From assembly GCA_030374805.1 (NCBI GenBank), contig JARGSG010000003.1, forward strand, positions 124,001 through 188,000: a stretch of 64,000 bases of DNA, given 5' to 3'. Source of the stretch: Gracilaria gracilis. Its lineage: Eukaryota > Rhodophyta > Florideophyceae > Gracilariales > Gracilariaceae. Below the pieces are notes generated by a model that was not told the DNA's origin, did not search any database, and saw only the letters and a list, made by a program, of their open reading frames with translations. Both the position numbers and the translations under genes were made by a program. This document shows positions 33,181 to 42,209 of the stretch, piece by piece. How positions within the stretch are numbered: the first letter of the stretch is position 1; every line of letters begins with the position of its first letter.

Positions 33181-35343
33181 CTACGCTAACCGTTCGGTGT
33201 TTTCCTGCTCCTCCTGAGCGGGACTGTCCTTCTCCAAGATTGGTGTTTCCTCGACGAGATGAACCTGAGATGGTGATGGTTGAGCTTGTACCCTCTTTCC
33301 AGATCCATATAGGTTACGGTGGTTTTGCTGCCTGGCACTGATCAGATGTTCGCGCACCCCTGGGGGTATTTTGTCACATCTGTTCGCCAGATGGTCTGGC
33401 GACAAACAGAGCCAGCAAACCAATCCACCTGTCTGGGGATCACGCATTGCCATAGAGGTAGGTCGGGTAACCGGATTGGTTGGTGCTGTAGCATATGATG
33501 ATGCTTGAGAACCACCCGTTGAGGTTTGTTGAGTGCTCGCCGCACTTGGTGGCGACCTTACCGAAGCTGGTGGTACTGTCGACGACCAATTACCAATGGA
33601 GGTGGCTCGTGACTGAGCCTGCGGCGCAGTCACGAGATGAACTGCCATTCCTGTTGGGACGCGAATGAGCGAATCTCCCTCTGAGGTAGTGCTTTCTTCT
33701 AGCTCCAATACTGACCGTTTCGGTTTATCCTTTGAGGTATGGGACGCCGACGGCTTCTTTCCGTGACGGAGAGTGTCACCTAGTCCCTGGGCATACCGGG
33801 CAAGCCCATTATAGTCCACCTTACGGTTGTTCGCCAGGTAATTGCGTACCTGCGAACGGATCGCTTTGTCAACATTGTCGGCAAAGAGCGACTTCAACCT
33901 ACTAGTGGTAAAGACATTACCGCATCGGGTGGCCAGATTCCAAAGGCCCAACGAGAATTCCATTTCGGTTTGGCTAGAGCGTTGGCGATATGCCTGCACC
34001 TCAGCGTAACCTTCCTGGACAACCTCATCGGTAGCGTAAGTTTCCAACATGAAATTAACCACTTCTGGGTACGTCTCTAACATCTCTGTCCCCTCGTCAT
34101 CAACCGCCAGGGTATTTCCTCGGAGCCTGCCTTGCAGCAAGTGGTAAGCTTGACCTTTAAGGTAAAACTGGAATAACCACATGGCAGCGCCTTCGGAAAA
34201 ACCATTTTGGTCGCATGCAATCTTGAACTTCTGTAGAAACTCAATTACCGCAATGGGATCATCACCTGTGAAGGTAGTATCACCCATCTGGAAGCTGAGC
34301 TTCTTATGGTGCTTGGTGATCTTCTGCGCAACCTCTTGGGTGTAAGCAGAGGATCGGTTTCTCAACCGATATGACCTATAATCAACCGCTTTGGTGAACA
34401 TATCGTTCAGCGGCTGACGCACCTCTAGGGTTGTATCGGTGTCCGAATCCGAGTCGGACGACTCGTACCGTTTCTTCTTACCTTTCTGGTTTCTCTTTGA
34501 CGACTTCTTCGCCAACCTGTTCGGTCTCTTCTGGCGTCTACCTTTACGGTCATCATCCGACGATGAACCAGTATCGGTATCGGAGCTCGAGGAATCGGGG
34601 TCAGAGTCGTAGCCGCGATTCTTTCCCTTTTTCCTCCTCCTTTCTTTACCCTTGCGGTTTCTTCTTCGTCGCCCCTCATCTGGGTCAGACGAATCGTCCT
34701 CAGGTCCACCAGTCTTGGTGTCCTTTCGAACGTTACCTCCAATGGGTGGCAAGTACACGTCTCGAGGGCTCATCTCTATATGGCCCTCTCGACCTTGCCT
34801 TAAACCTTGTAGGTACGCACTATCGGCCGGAATTGGCTTGATTGGTGCGGAAGAACCAGCAGGGATCCCTTGTGGTATGCGAGTAACCACATTCACCCCA
34901 GGGGTTTTGGCTTCCGCCATTCCTTCAGAAACCCAAAGGTCTTGAACCACTCGGTAGATATGCTCCCGGGCACCCGTTAAGAGGTATGTTTCAACCAATT
35001 TAGGTATGCGTTGAGAGAGCTCGTGCACGGCTCGATCAACCACCAAGCGGGTAACGGCGTCCATGTCCATTGAGGTCATAGCTTCATTAACCGTAGCGGT
35101 AAAAAGAGCTTTCGCTCGATCTTCCAATTGGGGCCAAAGGTCCTCAACCGTTGTCGGCAAATCCTTGTTAGGTTCAGGAGCCAACGGTGGCTGAGTGCCC
35201 GTATCGTTTGAGGTTCCGGCCCGAGGTTGCCGAAGCAACTCCTCGGGATTATCCAGAATGGGTTTAGCGGCCGAAGCCGCAGCAGAACCCTTGTGGCTAG
35301 GTGGCGCGCTAGAGCCACGAGTAATCCTTTTAGGTCTTTCCAT
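33181..35343 (-). CDS. gag: retrotransposon gag (capsid/nucleocapsid)
   Basis: A 720-aa frame from ATG (MERPKRITRG). The N-terminal half is predicted helical (LWPQLEDRAKALF…). A highly charged Arg/Lys and Ser/Asp repeat stretch follows at about residues 220-320. Next is the retrotransposon capsid core (FTGDDPIAVIEFLQKFKIACDQNGF, then FYLKGQAYHLLQG). Near the C-terminus is one CCHC zinc knuckle, CWLCLSPDHLANRC. The product should assemble the virus-like particle and bind the element's RNA. The stop is at 33181-33183; pol opens in another frame just beyond. It is intact, with many ACC-N5-GGT sites embedded in the coding sequence. Confidence 0.9.
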   Translation of the reverse strand: MERPKRITRGSSAPPSHKGSAAASAAKPILDNPEELLRQPRAGTSNDTGTQPPLAPEPNKDLPTTVEDLWPQLEDRAKALFTATVNEAMTSMDMDAVTRLVVDRAVHELSQRIPKLVETYLLTGAREHIYRVVQDLWVSEGMAEAKTPGVNVVTRIPQGIPAGSSAPIKPIPADSAYLQGLRQGREGHIEMSPRDVYLPPIGGNVRKDTKTGGPEDDSSDPDEGRRRRNRKGKERRRKKGKNRGYDSDPDSSSSDTDTGSSSDDDRKGRRQKRPNRLAKKSSKRNQKGKKKRYESSDSDSDTDTTLEVRQPLNDMFTKAVDYRSYRLRNRSSAYTQEVAQKITKHHKKLSFQMGDTTFTGDDPIAVIEFLQKFKIACDQNGFSEGAAMWLFQFYLKGQAYHLLQGRLRGNTLAVDDEGTEMLETYPEVVNFMLETYATDEVVQEGYAEVQAYRQRSSQTEMEFSLGLWNLATRCGNVFTTSRLKSLFADNVDKAIRSQVRNYLANNRKVDYNGLARYAQGLGDTLRHGKKPSASHTSKDKPKRSVLELEESTTSEGDSLIRVPTGMAVHLVTAPQAQSRATSIGNWSSTVPPASVRSPPSAASTQQTSTGGSQASSYATAPTNPVTRPTSMAMRDPQTGGLVCWLCLSPDHLANRCDKIPPGVREHLISARQQNHRNLYGSGKRVQAQPSPSQVHLVEETPILEKDSPAQEEQENTERLA

Positions 35344-35469
35344 AGTGACCAATAGTGGTATCCAATTGCTTCGCGAGTATTCCTACGAAACCAAATAGGT
35401 GTGTGAACTTCCAGAATCCTTTCGAATGTCTTCTGTTCACCAGTAAAGGTACGACAAAAACCAAGAAAC

Positions 35470-35487
35470 TTCTAGGTCGGGAGACCA
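35470..35487 (-). other. putative primer-binding site
   Basis: In element orientation TGGTCTCCCGACCTAGAA begins three bases after the 5' LTR. TGG is the usual complement of a tRNA CCA end. The tRNA was not identified. Confidence 0.6.
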
Positions 35488-35490
35488 AAA

Positions 35491-35998
35491 TGTCGTACAA
35501 ATACCGATAAGGTGTGGGGTCCGCCTGGTAGAGGGAGCGCGCGAGGGCTCAACCTAAAGGGGAAAAACACACAACCAATATGGTAGTAGGGCACCTGAAA
35601 CCCGCAGGGGCAAACGGCGGGGCAACTAGTCTAGACCGTGTAGGTGTACGGTAGTAGACGTCGACGCGCGGTAAAACCTGGATAGTAATAGAGTAGTAAG
35701 TGACCAAGATGGTATAGTTACTGCCCTAATGGTGCCTGACTTTACAATACCCGAGGGGGAAGGCGAGGTGCACCACAATATATACAAGGTGCACCGACGC
35801 CGATCTCCCATGCGGGCATGACGTCATCGGCTGTGCCCATGACCTACTGTCATGGGCCAGCAATGCTAAACTATCCTAGACTATAAATTAGAAATTAGAA
35901 ATTATAAAATACAGAATACCAATTGGGTACAGTGTAGCCAGCAAGGCGCACCAGTAGACCTACGTGGCACCAACCCATTGAGGTCTCATTGTACTACA
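35491..35998 (-). repeat. 5' LTR (right)
   Basis: 508 bp, nearly identical to 24489-24996. It is bordered outside by the duplication ACAAA (35999-36003) and should hold the element's promoter. Confidence 0.95.
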
Positions 35999-36003
35999 AC
36001 AAA

Positions 36004-36387
36004 GCTGGTAATGGTATGCGAAAGTTATTATCTCCATATAACTTCTATTCAAAGCTGGCTGACGAGCTTATCACTAATACGTGGGACCGGACCGCTTTGA
36101 TGACTCGAGATGAAGAACATATGGAAATAGAAGATGATATTCCGAAACCTGCAGGAACTGGTGTGCATCTTATGCAGACTAATCGCAAGAGAAAAACTAA
36201 GGATGGAATGATTACGAAGTCTTCATATCAAGGACGATGCAAAGTGTGCAAAGGGAATATGAAGTCTAAGTTTTTATGTTCTGAATGCTATTTATCTTTG
36301 AAATCTGAAGTGTATTTATGTCACACTGGTACAGGAAGGGACTGCTTTAAGAACCACATTGAGTTACGTCACGGTGTTAAAAAGTAA
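36004..36387 (+). pseudogene. piggyBac transposase, C-terminal part with Cys-rich domain
   Basis: It continues the frame of 22782-24488 (…WMLYK joined to AGNGMRKLLSPYNFYSKLADEL). It ends in the Cys/His-rich zinc domain typical of piggyBac C-termini: CKVCKGNM, FLCSECYLSL, YLCH and CFKNHIELRH. It is displaced from its N-terminal part by 11.5 kb of retrotransposon, and no ATG near its start would give a separate functional protein. Confidence 0.85.
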
Positions 36388-36680
36388 TTGAAGCACATCT
36401 GTTGTCAACAACAACGTCAACATAGAAGTAAAAAAGCGCTGATATTGAATAAAAAGACATAAAGAATCACATTATCAACAAGTGTTCATTTGCCTTAAGC
36501 CCCTACTAATTCAATCCGCGTTATTGAACATGCTAGATAATGTTTACACTCTGACGAAACTGCCCCTTTAACAGATGTCATCTTGTTCTGTCTGTTGTTC
36601 GAGTGGGTGTTGAAAACGTTCTTAGTGTAAACATATTACTAGAATTAGTCGAGCTCCATAAGGAGTTTTCGAGTTTTAAT

Positions 36681-36752
36681 AAACTCAGCGAGGTTTGAAC
36701 TCACGTTTAATTTGCTCACATAGGATATCTTATCCACTGAGCTGTGATTACT
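36681..36752 (-). other. tRNA-like degenerate sequence
   Basis: Read on the minus strand there is a D-arm-like AGCTCAGTGGATAAGA and, 32 bases on, a T-arm-like GTGAG-TTCAAAC-CTCGC with a pairable stem. The acceptor stem pairs poorly, so this is not a functional tRNA. It could be a tRNA-derived SINE fragment or a captured tRNA remnant. Confidence 0.35.
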
Positions 36753-36794
36753 GGCCGTTTTGCCCTACAGACTACTACTTAAACGACTGTTCAA

Positions 36795-36826
36795 GGACTT
36801 TTCAAATTTTGAAATTTGAAAAGTCC
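36795..36826. repeat. 15-bp perfect hairpin near the right end of piggyBac
   Basis: Arms GGACTTTTCAAATTT and complement with a two-base loop TG, 53 bases from the terminal palindrome. It may serve transposase binding or transcript termination. Confidence 0.75.
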
Positions 36827-37009
36827 GCATTATAGGTCCGGAATGTAATTTTTTGGTTTATTTTACTCTCTCAACGGGCTGACCTCATATGAGGTCAACG
36901 CGTTGGTCCGATAGACACTAGTACAGCAGTGTACGATCGTCTACGAGAGTTGTATGATAGTGGGAAATGTCCATTTTCATTAACACACGGCGAAATAACC
37001 GAAAATCTG

Positions 37010-37240
37010 TTGAAGGCTACGGCGTGGCGCACGTGGTCGACGCGCTGATCGCGCGCGGCGGCGGGCGCGCGGTGGACGTGGCGGTGCTGGCGCTGGAAGA
37101 CTTTGCGGCGCACGCGCGCTTCCTGTGCCACACCGCGGCCGCCAAGCTCGCCGCTGGCGCATGAGCGCGTGCGCCTCACGTGAGCGCGCAGCGAGCGCAG
37201 CCCGTGCTCTCCGCGCACCGCGAGCGGCGCTTGTGAACTT
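37010..37240. other. GC-rich island
   Basis: Base composition jumps to very GC-rich between AT-richer flanks. A plus-strand frame reads VAHVVDALIARGGGRAVDVAVLALEDFAAHARFLCHTAAAKLAAGA before a stop at 37162-37164 and looks coding, with GC at third positions. No family is recognised. It may be displaced gene DNA or material of foreign origin. 37240-37686 shows no supported gene. Confidence 0.35.
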
Positions 37241-37694
37241 TATGGCCAACATCTACCTTCGTATTCTCCGCCACAGGTTGGGCGCAGAATTTCCCTTGGC
37301 TGGGCTTCGCCTGCGGGGAAATAACTCATCCGTCTTCTCGAATTTTCCCTCGTAGCCAGGCAATAACCCTGTTTCTCGTGTGCGCCATTTTGGTCGTTCG
37401 TCGTTCGTACTGGTTTTTGTAGTGCACTTTGAAAAGCCCGTTGGTCTAGTGTATGTTTTTTGAAGGTCGGGGCGTTTGTTAAGCGGTCTCACCGCGAGTT
37501 CCAGTTGAACAACTAACTGCGAACCGCTGATGTGACAACGCTCGAATGACGTGAAGGACGGAGGTGCTTCCGCATGTCATGTACATCTGATTTGTTTCCC
37601 GAAGTAGCACATTCAGCTTATTCGAAAGCGTTCACATTGACAGCCACCACCAAGGACAATGACATACCTTCTATAACCTAAGGAAAGAAGGGTA

Positions 37695-40330
37695 CAGGCC
37701 CGTATCAATGACTGACTAACTAACGCATAAAACAAGGGTGACTAGACTAACTAACTAGAACAAAACAGAGCATTAGTCATTATACGTGTACAGGCAGAAC
37801 ACGAGGAACATGTGTTATACCTCGTCCAGGTGTACACAACTTTTCTTCAAGACATGACTTAGTATGTCTTGTGATAAATGCTCAAGAGTGGACAATGGCC
37901 ACCGAAAGCTACCATTCCATCCGACCATAATCTCTATCATGACCGTTCCTTCCGATGCACCACCTACTGAATCACACATATCCGCGACTGCTGTCATCCA
38001 AAAACAGGCCGCGCAACAGCATAAACGTAGGGGCCCAAGCAAAGGCAAAGGATCAAGCACCAAACAATCCATTTGGAGCACTAACGCAGCCCACATCTTT
38101 CCACATTGCGATCGTCCAAAATTTCGATGTAACGTCTGCGATGTTGTGCGCAGTATGAACAAATCGTACTCTAACAGTAACGTAATACTACATTACAAAA
38201 CGCATCATCATGGGCTCTATCAGAAACTACAACAAATGCTCAACACAAACAAATCTGATGCTGCTATTCGGAACGCAATTTTACGCGAACGAAGGTTTCA
38301 ATGTCCTACTGCAAACGCCTCTTCAATCGTTTCATTCTTTCAAAACGTTCCCGATACAAAGGTTCAGCAATCAATTCCAAACAAAGTTCTACAAAGTGTG
38401 TCACTAATTATGTTTGCATGTGCGACGGAGATTCCTCTGAGTAGCATCGGAACACCGACTTTTCAAGGACTGGTTGACATATTGGGAGGTCGCATACAAT
38501 TTGCCAGCAAGCAATTGTTGGAATCGTACCTGGTGGCGACCTACAAGGCAATTTGTGAGCAGTTGCAGAAGAGAGTGAGGCAGGCAAGGACAGGCTCACT
38601 CACTTTTGATGGATGGAGCGCAGCTCTTGGAGCACCAATAATGGGAGTCACATGGCATTATATTGATCAAGGGTGGAATCTTCGCTCTGTACCGGTTACA
38701 ACCCTGAATCTCGCCGACTTGCCGAAAACATCAGAGCATCTTTGCGATGTATTGCAAGAAATTGTTTCTACAAATCTGATTGTAGGATCAGATGACGTTT
38801 GTATTTCTACTGTGACAAGTGACAATGAGCCCGCAACCGCACGTGCTATTGACCAATTTACTAACTATACTGGTTCTGTTCGCTGTGTTGTGCATACTCT
38901 TGCTCTAGTAGTGAATGATGTGTTCAAGCCAGATACTCCGTGGCAGAAGTACATGGATCACGTGAACAAAGTTACATCATATTTTAACTACCACTCCAAA
39001 GCAAGCATGTTGCTTAGAGATATACAAATGAGTGAGGGCATTACTTGCGATCGTATTCAGAAATTGAAGCACGATATACCGACCCGTTGGCATTCAAGGC
39101 TTGCAGCTATGACTACATATCTAACACGGTCAGCTAATATTGCATCTGTCGCTGAGCGGCTCTCTATTTCTAGCGATGATTTGCCGCAATTGACCTCCGA
39201 ACATCTCAACTGTCTGGTGGAAATTGTTACCGCGCTTAAGGAGGTTCGTCGAGTGGCACGACAACTAGAAGCTGACAGATATGTGTCAATGTCACGTGCA
39301 CCTCGAATCATACAAGAACTGTATGAGACACTGAAGATCATGTCTGGAGATTTAATTCCAAGCGCGACACTCTACCACGACATACCATCTCCTTTGCAGA
39401 GTGAGTGGCTCTCAGGTCTTGAGCCGATTGCTTTGGCGCCAATTGCCAGCAATGCTTCTTTTGACCAGGCGAGAGACAGTGCACGTAAAGTGAGATTGGT
39501 GAAGCCCGCTGCACGATCACTTTGTCGTGAGTTGTGCGTTGCCTTGCGCAACAGATTGGGTAACTTGTGGAGGCCTGTGGAGCAGTCAGCCGTGCTCTGG
39601 GAGCCTAATGCATCATCTACTCTACCACATGGTTCTACGTTAACATCTTTGTCGAGAGATCGACGTGTTTTGCTGTTTCATCTTGCGGCTTTATTGGATA
39701 TCAACGAGTGTGAGTTGGAATGTCTTGGTGGTGATCTTAGTAGCAGACAGGAATACTTTTCATTGCTTTACGAGGGTTTGGTTCGTGAGATTAATGTATT
39801 GGACGAATCCATTTCGTTATCTACAAACTCTTTGGAGACCCTCTTTCGTTTATTTCATAATCAAATGCGTGAGATGTTGAAGAATACTGGTCGGAAGGAA
39901 CCAAATGAGGCACTCCTGTTTTGGAAATCAGCAAATGAAAGTCCGGGTTTGGTCAGCCCTGTGCCTTTCAACATGGTGGCGCGGGCTTTACTTGCCTCGC
40001 AAGCTTCCTCAGCAGCGGCTGAACGACTTTTTAGTGACCTGGGGCGGCGGGAAGGTTCTCAGAGTCAGTCGCTGCTTTCCAGTACCACTGAAATGTGCGC
40101 CATTATTCGGGCATATGTTACTAATGAAGTACAAACTAGTGCAGTTGGCCAAAGTGGAATGCTGCACCCCAGGGGGCAGTCCTTCAAACGTCTCGCTCGC
40201 ACTATTTCTGCTGTTGTTTGGGAGTCTGAGACTCGGTCAACTTGATGACTACTTCTGACTAACTAGGAAAAACGGCGGTGACTAATGACTAGCGACAAGG
40301 ACAAATTAGTTAGTCACTTATACGGCCCTG
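37695..40330 (+). mobile_element. intact-looking hAT transposon
   Basis: The 8-bp target duplication GAAGGGTA is present at 37687-37694 and 40331-40338. The ends are imperfect inverted repeats (left CAGGCCCGTATC, right inverted CAGGGCCGTATA, continuing TGACT-ACTAA), with subterminal copies of GACTAACTA. The 2636-bp element encodes one uninterrupted transposase. It lies about 90 bp upstream of the lyase-like gene, so it may affect that gene's promoter. Confidence 0.93.
37864..40245 (+). CDS. hAT transposase, intact
   Basis: A 793-codon open frame from ATG (a second possible ATG is at 37939). The N-terminal region has a BED-like zinc finger (FRCNVCDVVRSM…HYKTHH). The RNase H-fold core follows: SLTFDGWSAALGAPIMGVTWHYID, then TVTSDNEPATARAI (catalytic Asp) and VRCVVHTLALVVND (the CHxLxL-type block). 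The helical insertion follows, then the C-terminal hAT dimerisation domain with LLFWKSANES and ARALLASQASSAAAERLFSDLGRR. All expected parts are present and no stop breaks it. With good ends and target duplication, this is the best candidate for a recently mobile element in the window. Confidence 0.9.
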   Translation: MSCDKCSRVDNGHRKLPFHPTIISIMTVPSDAPPTESHISATAVIQKQAAQQHKRRGPSKGKGSSTKQSIWSTNAAHIFPHCDRPKFRCNVCDVVRSMNKSYSNSNVILHYKTHHHGLYQKLQQMLNTNKSDAAIRNAILRERRFQCPTANASSIVSFFQNVPDTKVQQSIPNKVLQSVSLIMFACATEIPLSSIGTPTFQGLVDILGGRIQFASKQLLESYLVATYKAICEQLQKRVRQARTGSLTFDGWSAALGAPIMGVTWHYIDQGWNLRSVPVTTLNLADLPKTSEHLCDVLQEIVSTNLIVGSDDVCISTVTSDNEPATARAIDQFTNYTGSVRCVVHTLALVVNDVFKPDTPWQKYMDHVNKVTSYFNYHSKASMLLRDIQMSEGITCDRIQKLKHDIPTRWHSRLAAMTTYLTRSANIASVAERLSISSDDLPQLTSEHLNCLVEIVTALKEVRRVARQLEADRYVSMSRAPRIIQELYETLKIMSGDLIPSATLYHDIPSPLQSEWLSGLEPIALAPIASNASFDQARDSARKVRLVKPAARSLCRELCVALRNRLGNLWRPVEQSAVLWEPNASSTLPHGSTLTSLSRDRRVLLFHLAALLDINECELECLGGDLSSRQEYFSLLYEGLVREINVLDESISLSTNSLETLFRLFHNQMREMLKNTGRKEPNEALLFWKSANESPGLVSPVPFNMVARALLASQASSAAAERLFSDLGRREGSQSQSLLSSTTEMCAIIRAYVTNEVQTSAVGQSGMLHPRGQSFKRLARTISAVVWESETRST

Positions 40331-40427
40331 GAAGGGTATAATCCCGGATTTGCACATCCAGCCCATCGCCAGTCTACTCGTATTCCCTCTTGACAGCGCA
40401 ATTCCCAAGAGTCAATATAAGACTGCC

Positions 40428-41579
40428 ATGGCTTCTACTCATGCTACAACAACCGTATTGTTTGTCCTATGGAGTTCATTTCTGGTGTTGAAGACATTGG
40501 CTTGGATCCCATCGACAGGTGCGAACATGCGGCGTGATCATCCCCATATTCTAGTCGATCAGAAAGGATGGGAACAACTCTTGGACGAATACAGCGCGAA
40601 GATCATGAACTCTAGCTCACTTCGACATTTGGAATCCAGTTCTCTTATAAGGAAGTTAGCTCAAATGGAACGCGATGGGACTACCGCTGTGTACACAGGT
40701 AACCGCACTTCTGTGTCACGGGGGAGATTGACCGCGCTTAAACCTCTGGCAATTCATGTGATGAACATGTCGGAACATCACAAGCAAGACTTCTTTCTGT
40801 GTGCATTATGGACTAGTGTCAAAGAGAGGATTTACGCGAAACATTGCGAGTATAATGGCGTCACGAATACAAATATTGACGACGGAATGAAAACGAATCG
40901 ACGCGGGCAGACTGGAGTCACAGAAACAATCGTTAACAATCTAATGAACAGGGATCCCTGCCAGCCGACGTGGTTAATGAATACCACCGTTGATGACTGT
41001 GTGAAAGCCTCGGTTGCATGGGCTAAAGTGCTTCTTTCGCATCGAGCGGTCAACTGTGCCGGAAAATGTCCAACAAATGAGACAGGCACTCGAACGTTTT
41101 TGTGGAATCCGAATCATTGGTTCTATGAAGGCATTGACAAGTACTCAGCATGCTCTTCTTTGGCGCTCACCCTGGATGTATTGTATGATCGCTTCACCGA
41201 AGGAGAGAGGGTATTTGTTGCTAGCGCGCTGGCCTTATTGGTGTTCAAGCGAAGCTGGCAGGGACTGGAAATCGGAAAATACAATGACATGGTAAACGAT
41301 TCGCATCTCATGCACTTAAGTTCCAACCAGTGGTTAATGCGCAATGGTCATATGTACGTCACCAATTTGGGGCTTGAGGGAGAGCAGCATTTTGACGAAT
41401 ACGTCACTGCGGTACTGTCATCTGGTGGTGAGAACGGATTCAATGAGGGGCTTAAAGGACTCTTGGATGCTGCGACATGCTCGTGTAATTTATGTACGTT
41501 GAGGTTAAACTACAACCATCATGATATTACCCTTAGCGCGGAAAGGAATCTACAAGCACCATGGCGCAGGATTGAGTAG
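40428..41579 (+). CDS. secreted heparinase/lyase-fold protein, probably truncated
   Basis: The ATG at 40428 begins a signal-peptide-like stretch (MASTHATTTVLFVLWSSFLVLKTLAW). Next comes HPHILVDQKGWEQLL, the 'HPRLL' opening common in heparinase II/III-type alpha/alpha-toroid enzymes. Further on are SACSSLALTLDVLYDRFTEGERVFVASAL and SSNQWLMRNGHMYVTNLGLEGE, typical helix blocks of that fold. Such proteins are polysaccharide lyases or epimerases; a role in red-algal sulfated galactan metabolism is conjecture. The frame stops at 41577, earlier than expected. More reading-like text (SMARSDVLHEIASAMN) appears in another frame up to about 42150, suggesting a shift or introns. Confidence 0.45.
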   Translation: MASTHATTTVLFVLWSSFLVLKTLAWIPSTGANMRRDHPHILVDQKGWEQLLDEYSAKIMNSSSLRHLESSSLIRKLAQMERDGTTAVYTGNRTSVSRGRLTALKPLAIHVMNMSEHHKQDFFLCALWTSVKERIYAKHCEYNGVTNTNIDDGMKTNRRGQTGVTETIVNNLMNRDPCQPTWLMNTTVDDCVKASVAWAKVLLSHRAVNCAGKCPTNETGTRTFLWNPNHWFYEGIDKYSACSSLALTLDVLYDRFTEGERVFVASALALLVFKRSWQGLEIGKYNDMVNDSHLMHLSSNQWLMRNGHMYVTNLGLEGEQHFDEYVTAVLSSGGENGFNEGLKGLLDAATCSCNLCTLRLNYNHHDITLSAERNLQAPWRRIE

Positions 41580-42209
41580 GTTAGAAGAAGAATCTTGCTG
41601 TTGTTCGTCGCAATGACAAGAAGTAGGTTCGCCATATACCTGTATTGCAAAATGCTTCTTGTTCTCATCTACGAAGTAAAGAGAAAGAACGATGGATTGG
41701 AACTATTCCAAATAGACGGTTACTTGATTTGGTGCGGCACCTGTATCCATCTCGGCAAAAGCATCAATGAATCCCGATTTCCAAGGTATTCATCTTAATC
41801 TAGGTCGTATTGGGACAAGAAGGCAAGTGCTGAATTCAAAGAGCTCGATGGCAGAGCTGCGGAATTGCCTCGCGTCAGACGGATCCTTTATCATCCCAGT
41901 ATAGCATCCGGATGTATAAAACTTTTGAATGTGTTCATGTCAAAAATGTATGCGCTTCCTTTCAATGACTTTTGTCTACTGCTTCGTCTGCTGCACTGCA
42001 GGATCTCGGAAGGACAGGATGAAAGTAGTTCGTTTCTCAAACACAAAAATACTGCATGCCGAGGGTGCTTGCGTTTCCATGGCACGGTCTGATGTTCTAC
42101 ATGAGATTGCCAGCGCTATGAATCTGGGCACAGAGATGTGTTCACGATCATGGACCATGATCTTCTTCTTTCTTCATGTTTGCAGGTTTGATCGGTCTCC
42201 TATCGCTAT
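41580..42209 (+). other. possible continuation of the lyase-fold gene
   Basis: Pieces of plus-strand frames read as protein (near 42020-42160: KVVRFSNTKILHAEGACVSMARSDVLHEIASAMNLGTEM) but do not connect without shifts. They are either unmarked exons or decayed sequence. Confidence 0.3.

Larger units (their letters stand above)
24489..35998 (-). mobile_element. Ty3/gypsy LTR retrotransposon with chromodomain and antisense ORF
   Basis: Two 508-bp LTRs (24489-24996 and 35491-35998) are flanked by a 5-bp duplication ACAAA (24484-24488 and 35999-36003). gag (33181-35343) and pol (28905-33092) are on the minus strand, so the 5' LTR is the right one. A primer-binding-like site lies three bases inside it, and a polypurine tract borders the left LTR. 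The LTRs differ at one position (C/T near 24959/35961), implying a recent insertion. A long plus-strand reading frame lies between pol and the 3' LTR. The whole element is filled with ACC-N5-GGT palindromes. Confidence 0.93.
36388..36879. other. piggyBac 3' non-coding region
   Basis: AT-rich, with no gene. It holds a tRNA-like degenerate stretch on the minus strand (about 36681-36752) and a perfect 15-bp hairpin (36795-36826). Confidence 0.6.
22574..36897 (+). mobile_element. piggyBac-type DNA transposon containing a nested LTR retrotransposon
   Basis: The element is bounded by the 18-bp palindrome TGACCTCATATGAGGTCA, twice at the left (22574-22591 and 22594-22611) and once at the right (36880-36897). 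It contains a piggyBac transposase split by the retrotransposon at 24489-35998. The usual TTAA duplication of piggyBac is not visible, so the exact ends are uncertain. Without the nested insert the element would be about 2.8 kb. It interrupts a phosphotransferase-like gene. Confidence 0.65.
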
